From the NCBI RefSeq assembly GCF_003096035.1, contig NZ_CP029186.1, positions 3,082,001-3,146,000 of the forward strand: a DNA stretch of 64,000 bases. Direction: 5' to 3'. This document shows positions 16,646-25,248 of the stretch, in pieces; within the stretch, counting starts at the first letter, position 1; each line of letters opens with the position of its first letter. The notes beneath the pieces were generated by a model. It had not been told where the DNA came from. It did no database searches and saw nothing but the letters and a program-made list of their open reading frames with translations. Position numbers and translations under genes: made by a program. The DNA is from Flavobacterium album (GTDB lineage: Bacteria > Bacteroidota > Bacteroidia > Flavobacteriales > Flavobacteriaceae).

Positions 16646-16669
16646 GGCCACGTAGAAATACGTGGTTTT
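16646..16669 (+). terminator. Terminator after lysA
   Basis: CCACGTA (16648-16654) pairs with TACGTGG (16659-16665) around a GAAA tetraloop, followed by TTTT. Confidence 0.75.
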
Positions 16670-16722
16670 CCCATTTTATAAAAACAGGTAATTTTACCTA
16701 TGATGGTCAAAATATTGTTTAT

Positions 16723-16730
16723 TATTTTTG
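16723..16730 (+). promoter_or_regulatory. -7 promoter element TATTTTTG for the 16746 gene
   Basis: A perfect TAnnTTTG match 15 bases before the ATG at 16746. It overlaps a TTG that would otherwise look like an earlier start codon. Confidence 0.6.
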
Positions 16731-16745
16731 AGCAAAAACATATTT

Positions 16746-17477
16746 ATGAATAATTCAAAAGCTCATTACATAATATTTCATCCTGAACACGCTAGATGTT
16801 GTGTTGAAGTGAATGCTACAGTAAAAGACAATGATACTATCATACCAAATTGGAAAGGAAAAATTTACGTAGATGCAATAGGTGCTGGAAATGAAGATCC
16901 CTTTGTTTTTAATGATCCATGGATTTATTCTTATTGTCATGCAAGTCAATTGCGAAGAAATTTCCGTAACGATAGTTTTGTCCAAAAAGGTTCAAATTTA
17001 GTTTTTGTTAGTGGGCAAGATGCTGAAAAAGGAATGCTTACAGTAGATACCGTATTTCATATAAACGATGCTTATAGATGGCAAAAAAATCCTTTGGACC
17101 TTCCAAATAAATTTAGCCAACATTATTTTAATGACAAATCCGACCTATGGAACCGTCATTTAAAGTTTCCAATTACTGAAAAAGTTCACGATTCAGTATC
17201 TCACACCTATGAAGCTAAGAAATATCGACCTGATAATCCAGAATATTCTTTCCTTCCATTAGAAAAGAGCGGTATCCGTACATCAATATCTTTTGAAAAC
17301 ATTCCAAGAGAAATCCGAAATAAAATTACAACTAGGATCAAAGGAAAATATCCTGCATTACTCTCTCAAATTGAGATGGATATTATTATAAGTATGATTA
17401 ACCAAAAAAGTCAAATACAAGTTTTAGGAGATATTATCTTATCAGAGCAGATAGCTTTTTATTATAAAAAGTGTTAA
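16746..17477 (+). CDS. Unrecognised AT-rich gene, weak resemblance to Nmad-type proteins
   Basis: The protein has 243 residues, with no signal peptide or membrane segment. The region DPFVFNDPWIYSYCHASQLRRN followed by KGSNLVFVSGQ and GMLTVDTVFHI has the order of motifs I associate with nucleotide-modification-associated (Nmad) proteins, in which a cysteine-containing turn, a basic RR segment and an LVF strand follow one another. This is only a resemblance. The C-terminal third is helical. The gene is clearly more AT-rich than lysA before it, consistent with acquisition. No modification or restriction gene is adjacent. Confidence 0.6.
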   Translation: MNNSKAHYIIFHPEHARCCVEVNATVKDNDTIIPNWKGKIYVDAIGAGNEDPFVFNDPWIYSYCHASQLRRNFRNDSFVQKGSNLVFVSGQDAEKGMLTVDTVFHINDAYRWQKNPLDLPNKFSQHYFNDKSDLWNRHLKFPITEKVHDSVSHTYEAKKYRPDNPEYSFLPLEKSGIRTSISFENIPREIRNKITTRIKGKYPALLSQIEMDIIISMINQKSQIQVLGDIILSEQIAFYYKKC

Positions 17478-17495
17478 ACATAAAATCTTGCTTTC

Positions 17496-18041
17496 CTATT
17501 TCCTAAACACCTGCGAAATAATCCCGCCATCATACCCAATATTAATTCCCGGCTCGGCATCGCCTATGAATTGCAGTACCCTGCTGACACTATAGTTATC
17601 TATCCCGAACAATTCCGGGAATGGGTCTACTTTTTTCCTTAAAAAACCGCTTTTCGGCACGAACTCAAATGAGATATCGGTAATCATTATCCTGCTACGG
17701 GATTTAACCGTATAAAATCGGGAGTACTCGGAGAGGGTAATTTCTTCCGACTGGTTTGCAATGCCTTTAGCATGGCGGATGAAGAATACCGCAATGCCAT
17801 CTTTTACCGCGACAATAAGTTCGGGTTTTTTCATCGTCAGCCCATCAAAAAGCGATTTGATGGCGAAACCAAGCCCAACAATAAATATAACGCCTCCAAG
17901 GGCGGTCTTCCATGTAAAATCATTGGCTAAAAGTGATGGAAGGGTAAACCACAATATAAGCGTAATAGCTGCTATAGCAAAAACAAAAACTATAAGTTTT
18001 GCTTTTCTGACGCGCAACGGGATTTGTAGGATATCGTTCAT
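17496..18041 (-). CDS. Hypothetical membrane protein, two transmembrane helices
   Basis: The protein has 181 residues. Two membrane helices (about residues 16-38 and 46-65) are followed by a soluble beta-rich domain (LIVAVKDGIAVFFIRH to YDGGIISQVF) that looks PH-like, similar in layout to small STM3941/YcxB-type membrane proteins. Function unknown. It is convergent with the 16746 gene and divergent from the 18138 gene. Confidence 0.7.
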   Translation of the reverse strand: MNDILQIPLRVRKAKLIVFVFAIAAITLILWFTLPSLLANDFTWKTALGGVIFIVGLGFAIKSLFDGLTMKKPELIVAVKDGIAVFFIRHAKGIANQSEEITLSEYSRFYTVKSRSRIMITDISFEFVPKSGFLRKKVDPFPELFGIDNYSVSRVLQFIGDAEPGINIGYDGGIISQVFRK

Positions 18042-18106
18042 TACACTAATTGAGTAAAATTATGTTGCAATATATAAAATCATTTAAAGAATTTCGGCAA
18101 AAAATA

Positions 18107-18114
18107 TATCTTTG
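18107..18114 (+). promoter_or_regulatory. -7 promoter element TATCTTTG for the 18138 gene
   Basis: A perfect TAnnTTTG match, with a leader of about 17 bases. Confidence 0.6.
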
Positions 18115-18137
18115 GGACACGTAAAATAACCTATTAA

Positions 18138-18875
18138 ATGAGAAAAATTATAATGATGCTAAGCTTCGCACTTTGTACGGTCGCGATAAATGCACAGGAA
18201 AGAATTGACAGGCCTGATTTAAAATTTGAAAAGAGTTCACAAGTCTTAACGGAAGCCACAGGATGGATTTATAATAAATCTTCCGGAAAATGGATGGAAA
18301 ACTTAAATACTATTACTACCGACAAGCCTTACTCAGACAGTAAGAGAGCGATTGAATATATGCGGTCGCGGTCATCTTCAACCTTCAATAAGCTGCAAAT
18401 AAAGACAATAACTTATAATAATACCCCCTATTATATACTTGTTATGGAAAGGTGGGCCGGAAGTTACAAATATCCTTCCATACAGAAGGATTGGCAAACA
18501 GGTATTCGTAACTATGCCTATATAATTAGCGAGGAAGAATATAACAAGCTTAGAAATATACAAAACTCCATTGAAGTCCTGGTTGAGGGTGATGTGTATA
18601 TTTATGAATACGATGAGACCAAACTGCTTGATGAAATACAAAATGAATTAATAAAAATAGATCAGCAAAAGGCATTGGAGACACCAAAGAAAAAGAAGCA
18701 AAAGAATGAAGAGAAGAAAGGCCGCAAGATGCTATTTTTGGTAACAAAATCTACTGAAGGACAAATACGATTTAAGTTACCGATGACTATATATGGCAGT
18801 GCTCCAGACTTTTCTCAAGAATATTACGAAACAGCCCCTGAAAATTTTTCGAAACTTATTATACCAAATACATAA
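18138..18875 (+). CDS. Hypothetical secreted protein
   Basis: The protein has 245 residues with a signal peptide (MRKIIMMLSFALCTVAINAQ). The central part contains LQIKTITYNNTPYYILVMERW and RNYAYIISEEEYNKL. Residues about 185-200 form a highly basic stretch (PKKKKQKNEEKKGRK). I do not recognise the family. It is monocistronic with a good promoter. Confidence 0.65.
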   Translation: MRKIIMMLSFALCTVAINAQERIDRPDLKFEKSSQVLTEATGWIYNKSSGKWMENLNTITTDKPYSDSKRAIEYMRSRSSSTFNKLQIKTITYNNTPYYILVMERWAGSYKYPSIQKDWQTGIRNYAYIISEEEYNKLRNIQNSIEVLVEGDVYIYEYDETKLLDEIQNELIKIDQQKALETPKKKKQKNEEKKGRKMLFLVTKSTEGQIRFKLPMTIYGSAPDFSQEYYETAPENFSKLIIPNT

Positions 18876-19016
18876 TATATTTATCCTGGATATAATGCGA
18901 AAATTACCTGAAGTAGTACCTTAGAAAGGCAGTTTTTAATAAGTGTATTAATCAATTATTGCGAATCCTACATGCATTGAAATAAATTAAGTATTAGTAG
19001 GATTTAATTCTATTTT

Positions 19017-19664
19017 ATGCAAAAACTCAAAGCCGTAATTTTCGACCTTGACGGTACACTTGCCAATACCCTTCCGTTATGCATCAGCGCTTTCCGGAAA
19101 TCTATTGAGCCATTGGCCGGAAGGGAGGTTAGCGATGCCGAAATTATAGCGACTTTCGGGCCTTCGGAAGAAGGCACCATAATGGCCCTGGCACCAGATC
19201 ATTATGATAAAGGCGTGAGCGATTACCTCCGTATTTATGAAGAAAGCCATGCTATGTGTCCCGCCCCTTTTGAGGGAGTTATTGAATTACTGGACGTTCT
19301 GAAAAATCAGGATATCCGCATTGCGATGGTTACCGGAAAAGGACAGGTTAGCGCCGATATCTCTTTGGATAAATTCGGTATCGCCCACTATTTTGAATTA
19401 ATGGAAACCGGCATTCCGCATGGGCCAAGCAAGCCAAAAGGAATACAGGCGATCCTGGACATGTGGGATGATATTACTAAAGATGAGGTGATCTATGTCG
19501 GCGATGCCCCGGGTGACATTACCGCATGCAGGCAGGTGGGCATACCGGTAATTGCAGCTGCCTGGGCAGAAACCGCCGAGCCGGAGCTGCTTCTCCCTAT
19601 GCTACCGGATGAGCTGTTTTATACCGTGGACGATTTCGCGGAATGGCTGAAAGACCACATATAA
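19017..19664 (+). CDS. HAD family hydrolase (phosphoglycolate phosphatase-like)
   Basis: This 215-residue phosphatase belongs to HAD subfamily IA. Motif I is FDLDGTLAN (nucleophile D10, general acid D12), motif II AMVTGKG, motif III the lysine in PSKPKG, and motif IV VGDAPGDI. An alpha-helical cap lies between motif I and motif II. Substrates could be phosphoglycolate, a sugar phosphate or a nucleotide. No neighbour fixes the role. The stop overlaps nothing, and the next gene starts 65 bases later with its own promoter. Confidence 0.9.
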   Translation: MQKLKAVIFDLDGTLANTLPLCISAFRKSIEPLAGREVSDAEIIATFGPSEEGTIMALAPDHYDKGVSDYLRIYEESHAMCPAPFEGVIELLDVLKNQDIRIAMVTGKGQVSADISLDKFGIAHYFELMETGIPHGPSKPKGIQAILDMWDDITKDEVIYVGDAPGDITACRQVGIPVIAAAWAETAEPELLLPMLPDELFYTVDDFAEWLKDHI

Positions 19665-19694
19665 ATTTAATAATATCGTGTAGGAAAAATTTAT

Positions 19695-19702
19695 TACATT
19701 TG
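19695..19702 (+). promoter_or_regulatory. -7 promoter element TACATTTG for the 19730 gene
   Basis: A perfect TAnnTTTG match between the HAD gene and the next gene, with a leader of about 21 bases. Confidence 0.6.
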
Positions 19703-19729
19703 GTTGTCATCAATCATAACCAACTGAAA

Positions 19730-20650
19730 ATGAAATACAAATTTTTCTTCCTGATGATTATCCTTACAGGGTATGCAGGCCAGGCCCAAATCATTATAAA
19801 ACCTACGGATGCCCTGTGGAAAGCTATCCAGGATAAAAACCAGAAGCATGCGAAGGCTTTTGTATCCGGTGATATACCCGCACTGATGGAAACCTATTGG
19901 AACTGGGGCGTAGTAATGCCGGAACACAGCGCAACACGGTATTATCCCGATGCCATAAAAGACTATTACAAGCAGTGGCTTTCGCTTGCTAAAATGAACA
20001 ACTTTACGAAAACCACCTACGAGGTGATTGATTATGATGGCTATGCATTAGAGACCGGTACCTTTACACAAAATTACACCCTGAAAGGCGGCAAACCTTA
20101 TAATTATACCGGGAAATACATGGTGTTGTGGCGCACCAGCTCCAAACTCTTCGATTCGCCCTGGATAGCAGCCGAAATATGGGGTTCCAATACTCCTTTC
20201 GATGATGCTGTGCTTCCGCAGATAACAGATGAAGGCGCTGTTGTGCTGCGCGACAGGCTCACCAATTCTGATATTGAGAAAGAAGTGAAAGGGCGCAATG
20301 CTATAATTGCAAAACTTGTAAAGGAACGCAAAGGCGGCGAGCATGCGAACATGTTCCTCCCAGATGCCATTTATATGACGTATTATACCCCGATGCTGGT
20401 TGGCATAGACAAAATACGCCCTTATTTTACCGAACACGAAAAGCCGGGCGATGTGACTATAGACTCACTTTTGCTTGACGCTTCATTGGTCATGGAAACA
20501 AAAGACGGGGCTATAGAGTTCGGTTTTTACAGTGTGGGATATACAGCGAGCGGTCGTAGCGGGATGGTTAACGGTAAGAGCATTAACGTATGGAAACGAG
20601 ATAAGAACGGAGCACTGATGATGTTCAGGCAAATGGTGAACCATGATTAG
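19730..20650 (+). CDS. Secreted protein with two NTF2-like domains
   Basis: The protein has 306 residues with a signal peptide (MKYKFFFLMIILTGYAGQAQ). Two successive SnoaL/DUF4440-like units can be seen. The first (about residues 25-140) contains AFVSGDIPALMETYWNWGVV and YKQWLSLA, ending in GKYMVLWRTS. The second (about 175-300) contains FLPDAIYMTYYTPMLVG and GMVNGKSINVWKRDKNG. Such folds act as small-molecule-binding or isomerase domains. The ATG at 19730 was chosen because upstream in-frame sequence overlaps the HAD gene. Confidence 0.75.
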   Translation: MKYKFFFLMIILTGYAGQAQIIIKPTDALWKAIQDKNQKHAKAFVSGDIPALMETYWNWGVVMPEHSATRYYPDAIKDYYKQWLSLAKMNNFTKTTYEVIDYDGYALETGTFTQNYTLKGGKPYNYTGKYMVLWRTSSKLFDSPWIAAEIWGSNTPFDDAVLPQITDEGAVVLRDRLTNSDIEKEVKGRNAIIAKLVKERKGGEHANMFLPDAIYMTYYTPMLVGIDKIRPYFTEHEKPGDVTIDSLLLDASLVMETKDGAIEFGFYSVGYTASGRSGMVNGKSINVWKRDKNGALMMFRQMVNHD

Positions 20651-20722
20651 TTTAATATACAGCACAAAGCAATAATTAACTTGCAAATTATGTTATAGAA
20701 AAGAACTACCACCCTTGGCATC

Positions 20723-21334
20723 ATGAAAATACTATTGACTTTAGTGGCACTTTTACTCTCGTGCCCTGGCTTTTGTCAAAATAAAGACATTAATATTGAT
20801 TATATGGTATATACTCCATGGTGCGTAGCAGCATCAATAGAGGATTCGATCAAGGGTATAGACTATTCGATGGGTCTGGGAGTTGTTGCAAAAAAAATAA
20901 AAGACCGAAAAAGATCCCCTAAAAGATCGGTATCCGTTTTCCTAGATGAACAAGTGATAAGCTTATACCATAACTATAACGGATACAGGCTATATATAAT
21001 AAACGCTACAGATAAAGATGAAAGGTTTGATACGGATTGTGGCGTTTTGTTCGCTGGTACAAAGGCTTATATAGATGATAAATGGCAATCTATAGAAGAA
21101 AAGCCCCTTATCATCAGCTGCAGCTTTACTTATGAAATATTGAAAACGGGATATTATTGGGAATTCCATGTACCAAAATTCACAGGAGAAATACCGGTAA
21201 AGATACGTTACAAAGTTTACGCAGGAGGTACTTATATCTATTCTAATGAGATAGATGCCAAGATCAACAGGGGACAACTAACAAACAAAACATCTGATTA
21301 TCCTGAATGGGAAAAGCCTTTGGAAGAACATTAA
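20723..21334 (+). CDS. Hypothetical secreted protein
   Basis: The protein has 203 residues with a signal peptide ending near SCPGFCQ. The mature part is rich in aromatic residues and strands (FLDEQVISLYHNYNGYRLYI, YYWEFHVPKFTGEIPVKI), suggesting an all-beta fold. No family recognised. The gene is AT-rich with no clear promoter. Confidence 0.6.
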   Translation: MKILLTLVALLLSCPGFCQNKDINIDYMVYTPWCVAASIEDSIKGIDYSMGLGVVAKKIKDRKRSPKRSVSVFLDEQVISLYHNYNGYRLYIINATDKDERFDTDCGVLFAGTKAYIDDKWQSIEEKPLIISCSFTYEILKTGYYWEFHVPKFTGEIPVKIRYKVYAGGTYIYSNEIDAKINRGQLTNKTSDYPEWEKPLEEH

Positions 21335-21394
21335 CTGAAGTATCACAATTTTATTTACCTTTAATGCGATACTTAGTACATCCACACATAACTA

Positions 21395-21991
21395 ATGAAA
21401 TTCTTAGTTCCCACCCTCTTGCTACTTTCCTTTCTCTCTATTAATGGAAAGGGCAAATTCACACATTTTGAGAAGCCGCAGCAAGGACTAACCGATACAG
21501 ATACACTGATCATAGGCGATATAAACAATGATAAAATTATTGATACTGCATTCATCACCGGCCCAAAATGGCTGAATGAAGAGGATGGCTGGGGCGACCC
21601 AGGAACTTCGCCATACGAAATCGATATTACATTTTCATGCGGACTGCCTGCTATCCATAATGGCACAGCTGTAATGGGATATGTGGAGAACATCGGTGAC
21701 ATTAACAAAGATGGGATTTCGGAGATCATTGTTGTCCCTATATGGTTTATCGGTTGCTGGGGGCGAATGGAATTTTACACTTTCAAAGAAGGCAAATGGC
21801 ACAATTTCGGTGAGGCAGAATGCCATATTTGCAATGAGGATGATTACAGATACATCGAAAGGATCACAAAACTTAGCAAAAATAAGATTCGGGTAATTGA
21901 AGATGCGTGGGACAGCGAAGCTGGCGACAGGGTAAAGAAACCGAAGATACTGAGGTTAAATTTCAAAAAACAAGCATCAAATTCCAAATAA
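21395..21991 (+). CDS. Secreted protein with FG-GAP/dockerin-like calcium loops
   Basis: This 198-residue protein has a signal peptide (MKFLVPTLLLLSFLSINGKG). Two loops, GDINNDKIIDTAF and GDINKDGISEIIVV, fit the DxNxDGxxD calcium-binding pattern of FG-GAP repeats. A cysteine-containing C-terminal half (CWGRMEFYTF, CHICNEDDYRY) follows. Repeats of this type usually build a propeller, but only two are visible. Function unknown. Confidence 0.65.
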   Translation: MKFLVPTLLLLSFLSINGKGKFTHFEKPQQGLTDTDTLIIGDINNDKIIDTAFITGPKWLNEEDGWGDPGTSPYEIDITFSCGLPAIHNGTAVMGYVENIGDINKDGISEIIVVPIWFIGCWGRMEFYTFKEGKWHNFGEAECHICNEDDYRYIERITKLSKNKIRVIEDAWDSEAGDRVKKPKILRLNFKKQASNSK

Positions 21992-22059
21992 CAAACTGCG
22001 ATACCCTGACATAACGAATAAATAATGTTCAAAATGAGAGGGCTATTACATTAGTTTTT

Positions 22060-22067
22060 TACCTTTG
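22060..22067 (+). promoter_or_regulatory. -7 promoter element TACCTTTG for the alkaline phosphatase
   Basis: A perfect TAnnTTTG match, with a leader of about 17 bases. Confidence 0.6.
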
Positions 22068-22090
22068 GTGAAATCGTACATTTTTCATCT

Positions 22091-23509
22091 ATGGACAGAA
22101 GAAGATTTTTCAGGAATGGGTCGCTGTTTACACTTGGCGCTACATTAATAAGCCCTTTTAAAGGCACTGCCGGAATACTCGATACCGGTATATTAAACAA
22201 AAACAAGAAAGCAAAAAATATCATCTTTATGGTGAGCGACGGCATGAGCACCGGCACCCTCAACATCGCCGACCTGTACATCAACCGCAAGCTTGGGAGA
22301 AGCTCCAACTGGTTGCAATTATACAAAGACCAGCGCGTTAGCCGGGCACTTATGGATACGGCTTCTGCGAGCTCTATCGTTACCGATTCCTCAGCGGGGA
22401 GCTCTTCGTGGGGCGGCGGCATGCGGGTGAACAATGGCTCGCTGAACGTTGGCCCAAAAGGTGAAAGGCCGCTGCCGATACTCCAAAAATTCAAAAAAGC
22501 GGGTAAGAAGGTGGGCTGTGTTACTACAGTGCCAATAACCCACGCTACCCCCGCAGGATTTTGCGTGAATAATGATAGCCGCAATTCGCAGCCCGAAATA
22601 GCAGAAGATTACCTGAAAATAGGCTTTGACATAATGATGGGCGGCGGCAATAAGTATTTCAGCGCTGAAAAAAGGCAAGATAAGAAAGATGTTTATGCCG
22701 ACTATAAAGCCAAAGGCTGGCAGGTAGCAAAAAACAGGCAGGAAATGCTGCAGGCTACCGAAGGAAAGCCGGTGCTTGGTGTATTTGCTGAAGATGCGCT
22801 GCCTTTCAGTATCGATCGCAGAAGTAACAGCGAGCTTGTAGCTAAAGTCCCCACCCTTGCAGAAATGGCCCAAAAAGCCATTGACCACATGAAAAACAAC
22901 AAGAACGGTTTTGCCCTCCAGATAGAAGCGGGAAAAGTAGACTGGGGAGCGCACTCTAATGATATTGCCGCGCTGCTGTATGACCAGGTGGCTTTTGATG
23001 AAGCGATAAAGGTAGCGATAGATTTTGCCGAAAAAGACGGCGAAACACTGGTTATCATTACTACCGACCACGGCAACGCCAACCCGGGGGTCATTTATGG
23101 CAAAGAAGCCAACAAGAATTTTGACAACCTGCAGAATTTTGTTCAGACCAACGAATGGGTACTGAATGAGATCAAGCCGGCATCGACTACAGCACAGGTG
23201 CGCGAATTTATAAAGCATGCACAGGCAACAACTATAACCGAAGATGAGGCCAAAACGCTGTTAAGCTATTATACCGGCAAATTTGGCAAGAAGGATGGGC
23301 TGTATAATTATAACAATTTACCCTTCAGGGAATTTGCAGAAATGCAGAAACAATATAATTCGGTGGGTTGGATAAGCATGGACCACTCGGCTGATTATGT
23401 TGAGCTGGCGATGTTCGGGCCCGGCAGTGAATTGCTGAAGCCTTTTGTAAAAAATACCGACCTGCACTACCTGATGCTGCAGGCTGCTGAAGTGGAGAAT
23501 AAATTTTAG
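22091..23509 (+). CDS. Alkaline phosphatase with a probable Tat signal
   Basis: This 472-residue metal-dependent phosphomonoesterase (PF00245 type) has an N-terminal MDRRRFFRNGSLFTLGATLI that looks like a twin-arginine signal. The metal-binding MVSDGMSTG (D50), the phosphorylated serine in VTDSSAG (S100), THATPAG, GGGNKYF, the metal ligands in EAGKVDWGAHSND and TTDHGNANPG, and the C-terminal DHSADYVEL with the last metal ligand are all present. It releases phosphate from organic esters in the periplasm. It forms an operon with the YiiX-like gene, which starts 3 bases after its stop. Confidence 0.93.
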   Translation: MDRRRFFRNGSLFTLGATLISPFKGTAGILDTGILNKNKKAKNIIFMVSDGMSTGTLNIADLYINRKLGRSSNWLQLYKDQRVSRALMDTASASSIVTDSSAGSSSWGGGMRVNNGSLNVGPKGERPLPILQKFKKAGKKVGCVTTVPITHATPAGFCVNNDSRNSQPEIAEDYLKIGFDIMMGGGNKYFSAEKRQDKKDVYADYKAKGWQVAKNRQEMLQATEGKPVLGVFAEDALPFSIDRRSNSELVAKVPTLAEMAQKAIDHMKNNKNGFALQIEAGKVDWGAHSNDIAALLYDQVAFDEAIKVAIDFAEKDGETLVIITTDHGNANPGVIYGKEANKNFDNLQNFVQTNEWVLNEIKPASTTAQVREFIKHAQATTITEDEAKTLLSYYTGKFGKKDGLYNYNNLPFREFAEMQKQYNSVGWISMDHSADYVELAMFGPGSELLKPFVKNTDLHYLMLQAAEVENKF

Positions 23510-23512
23510 CCA

Positions 23513-24136
23513 ATGAAAACCCTGCTTTGCTTCATACTCACTTTATTATTTTTCAGCTGTAACTCATCAGGGAATTTGCCCGATGAAGACGATTTGCAGG
23601 ATGGCGACCTTATTTTCCAGGAATCTACATCAGCGCAGAGCAAGGCCATACAATTGGCCACGCACTCAAAATATTCGCACTGTGGGATAATTTTTAAGGG
23701 AGAAGGCAACTGCTTTGTTGTTGAAGCCATACAGCCGGTACAGTCGACACCGCTGAAGGATTGGATCAAACGCGGGAAAGGCGGGCATTATGTAGTAAGG
23801 CGCCTTAAAGATGCCGATGATGTACTGACACCAAAATTCGTCCTTGAAATGAAGAAATTTGCCCGTATTTATTCAGGAAAAGATTACGACCTCCATTTCA
23901 GCTGGGACAATGACAAAATGTATTGCTCGGAACTTATCTGGAAAATTTACAATCAAAAAGGCAAAGGAATCGAAATAGGCCGATTACAGAAACTTAAAGA
24001 TTTTGACCTGAGTAATCCTATTGTAAAAGAAAAGCTTGCCGAACGCTACGGTGATAAAATACCTTATAATGAAAAGGTTATTTCTCCCGGAGAGATATTT
24101 GATAGCGACCTGCTTGAAACAATTATTTCGAAATAG
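23513..24136 (+). CDS. YiiX-like NlpC/P60-type cysteine hydrolase, lipoprotein
   Basis: This 207-residue lipoprotein (lipobox FFSC, cysteine 16) contains a permuted papain fold. Its histidine is in HSKYSHCGIIF (H56) and its catalytic cysteine in KMYCSELIW (C138), as in YiiX/YebB proteins thought to cleave amide or ester bonds in the envelope. The initial DLQDGDLIFQ is typical. It is co-transcribed with the alkaline phosphatase (3-base gap), so a shared envelope role such as lipid or peptide scavenging is possible but inferred. Confidence 0.85.
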   Translation: MKTLLCFILTLLFFSCNSSGNLPDEDDLQDGDLIFQESTSAQSKAIQLATHSKYSHCGIIFKGEGNCFVVEAIQPVQSTPLKDWIKRGKGGHYVVRRLKDADDVLTPKFVLEMKKFARIYSGKDYDLHFSWDNDKMYCSELIWKIYNQKGKGIEIGRLQKLKDFDLSNPIVKEKLAERYGDKIPYNEKVISPGEIFDSDLLETIISK

Positions 24137-24173
24137 TCCTGTTTTGTTTTTACCACAAAGTGCCTGTTTATTA

Positions 24174-24251
24174 AACCTACATGGTTTTAAAACCTTGCAG
24201 GTTGAGAACGTAATGATGATATCCTACAAGGTCTTTGAGACCTTGTGGTAT
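24174..24251. repeat. Two adjacent hairpin repeats (AACCTACAAGGTTT family)
   Basis: Hairpin one: 24174-24188 pairs with 24189-24203 at 13 of 15 positions. Hairpin two: 24221-24234 pairs with 24238-24251 at 12 of 14 positions around a TTG loop. Both are variants of one ACCTTGYAGG palindrome seen as an interspersed repeat in Bacteroidetes. They sit between convergent genes and may end both transcripts. Confidence 0.65.
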
Positions 24252-24287
24252 AATTTTACAAAAAACGAACTGTTTTTACGATCGGTA

Positions 24288-25232
24288 TTAAAACTTCACA
24301 GCCATCATCTCCTGCTTTGCAATTTCGAAGTCAGCTATCATTTCCCGTAAAATTTCGCCTGCAGGTTTTATCTCGTGTATCAGCCCTGCTATTTGCCCTA
24401 TCTCAAGCTCGCCTTCTTCAAGGTCGCCTTCAAACATTCCTTTTTTGGCACGCGCCCGGCCCAACAGTGTTTTCAGGTCGTCAACTGTAGGCGACTTGGC
24501 ATACAGTGCCACTACATCATGGAAAAACTTGTTCTTTATCAGCCGCACCGGAGCCAGTTCCTTAAGTGTAACATGGGTATCACCATCCTGGGCATCAACT
24601 ATCGCCTGCTTGAATTTTTCGTGGGAGGAAGATTCTGTTGAGGCAGCGAAACGGCTGCCCACCTGTACGCCATCGGCACCAAGCACCATCGCGGCCAGCA
24701 TTCCTCTTCCGGTGGCTATTCCCCCTGCGGCTATCAGCGGCACAGACAGTTTTTCCTTTACCATTGGAATGAGAGCTAACGTTGTAGTCTCTTCCCGTCC
24801 ATTATGCCCACCGGCTTCAAAGCCTTCAGCCACAACGGCATCGACTCCTGCTTCCTGCGACTTCAGCGCAAATTTCACACTGCTCACTACGTGAACAACA
24901 GTAATGCCTTTCTCCTTTAAAAATCCGGTCCATGTCTTTGGGTTGCCCGCAGAGGTAAAAACGATCTTCACGCCTTCCTCTACGATTATATTCATGATCT
25001 CCTCAATGTTCGGGTAGAGCATCGGCACGTTTACCGAAAAAGGCTTATCTGTTGCTTTTTTGCATTTTTGGATATGCTCCCTAAGCACTTCAGGATACAT
25101 CGACCCTGCCCCTATGACACCTAAGCCTCCGGCGTTGCTTACGGCGCTGGCCAGTTTGTAGCCACTGGCCCAAATCATTCCCGCCTGTATTATTGGATAT
25201 TGAATGCCAAATAGTTGTGTGATTCTGTTCAT
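24288..25232 (-). CDS. Nitronate monooxygenase (NAD(P)H-dependent flavin oxidoreductase)
   Basis: This 314-residue TIM-barrel FMN enzyme shows PIIQAGMIWASGYKLASAVSN at the N-terminus, GGLGVIGAGSM, AEGFEAGGHNGRE with the family histidine, and AAGGIATGRGMLAAMVLGA then GVQVGSRF for FMN phosphate binding. It oxidises nitronates such as propionate-3-nitronate. FabK enoyl reductases share the fold and are an alternative. It starts 16 bases after the subtilase gene and is probably co-transcribed with it. Confidence 0.9.
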   Translation of the reverse strand: MNRITQLFGIQYPIIQAGMIWASGYKLASAVSNAGGLGVIGAGSMYPEVLREHIQKCKKATDKPFSVNVPMLYPNIEEIMNIIVEEGVKIVFTSAGNPKTWTGFLKEKGITVVHVVSSVKFALKSQEAGVDAVVAEGFEAGGHNGREETTTLALIPMVKEKLSVPLIAAGGIATGRGMLAAMVLGADGVQVGSRFAASTESSSHEKFKQAIVDAQDGDTHVTLKELAPVRLIKNKFFHDVVALYAKSPTVDDLKTLLGRARAKKGMFEGDLEEGELEIGQIAGLIHEIKPAGEILREMIADFEIAKQEMMAVKF

Positions 25233-25248
25233 GTATTTATTAAAGTGG

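Noticed and set aside
22391..23218. Minus-strand 275-codon frame across the alkaline phosphatase
   Set aside because: It is opposite a complete, motif-verified phosphatase and encodes no recognisable protein.
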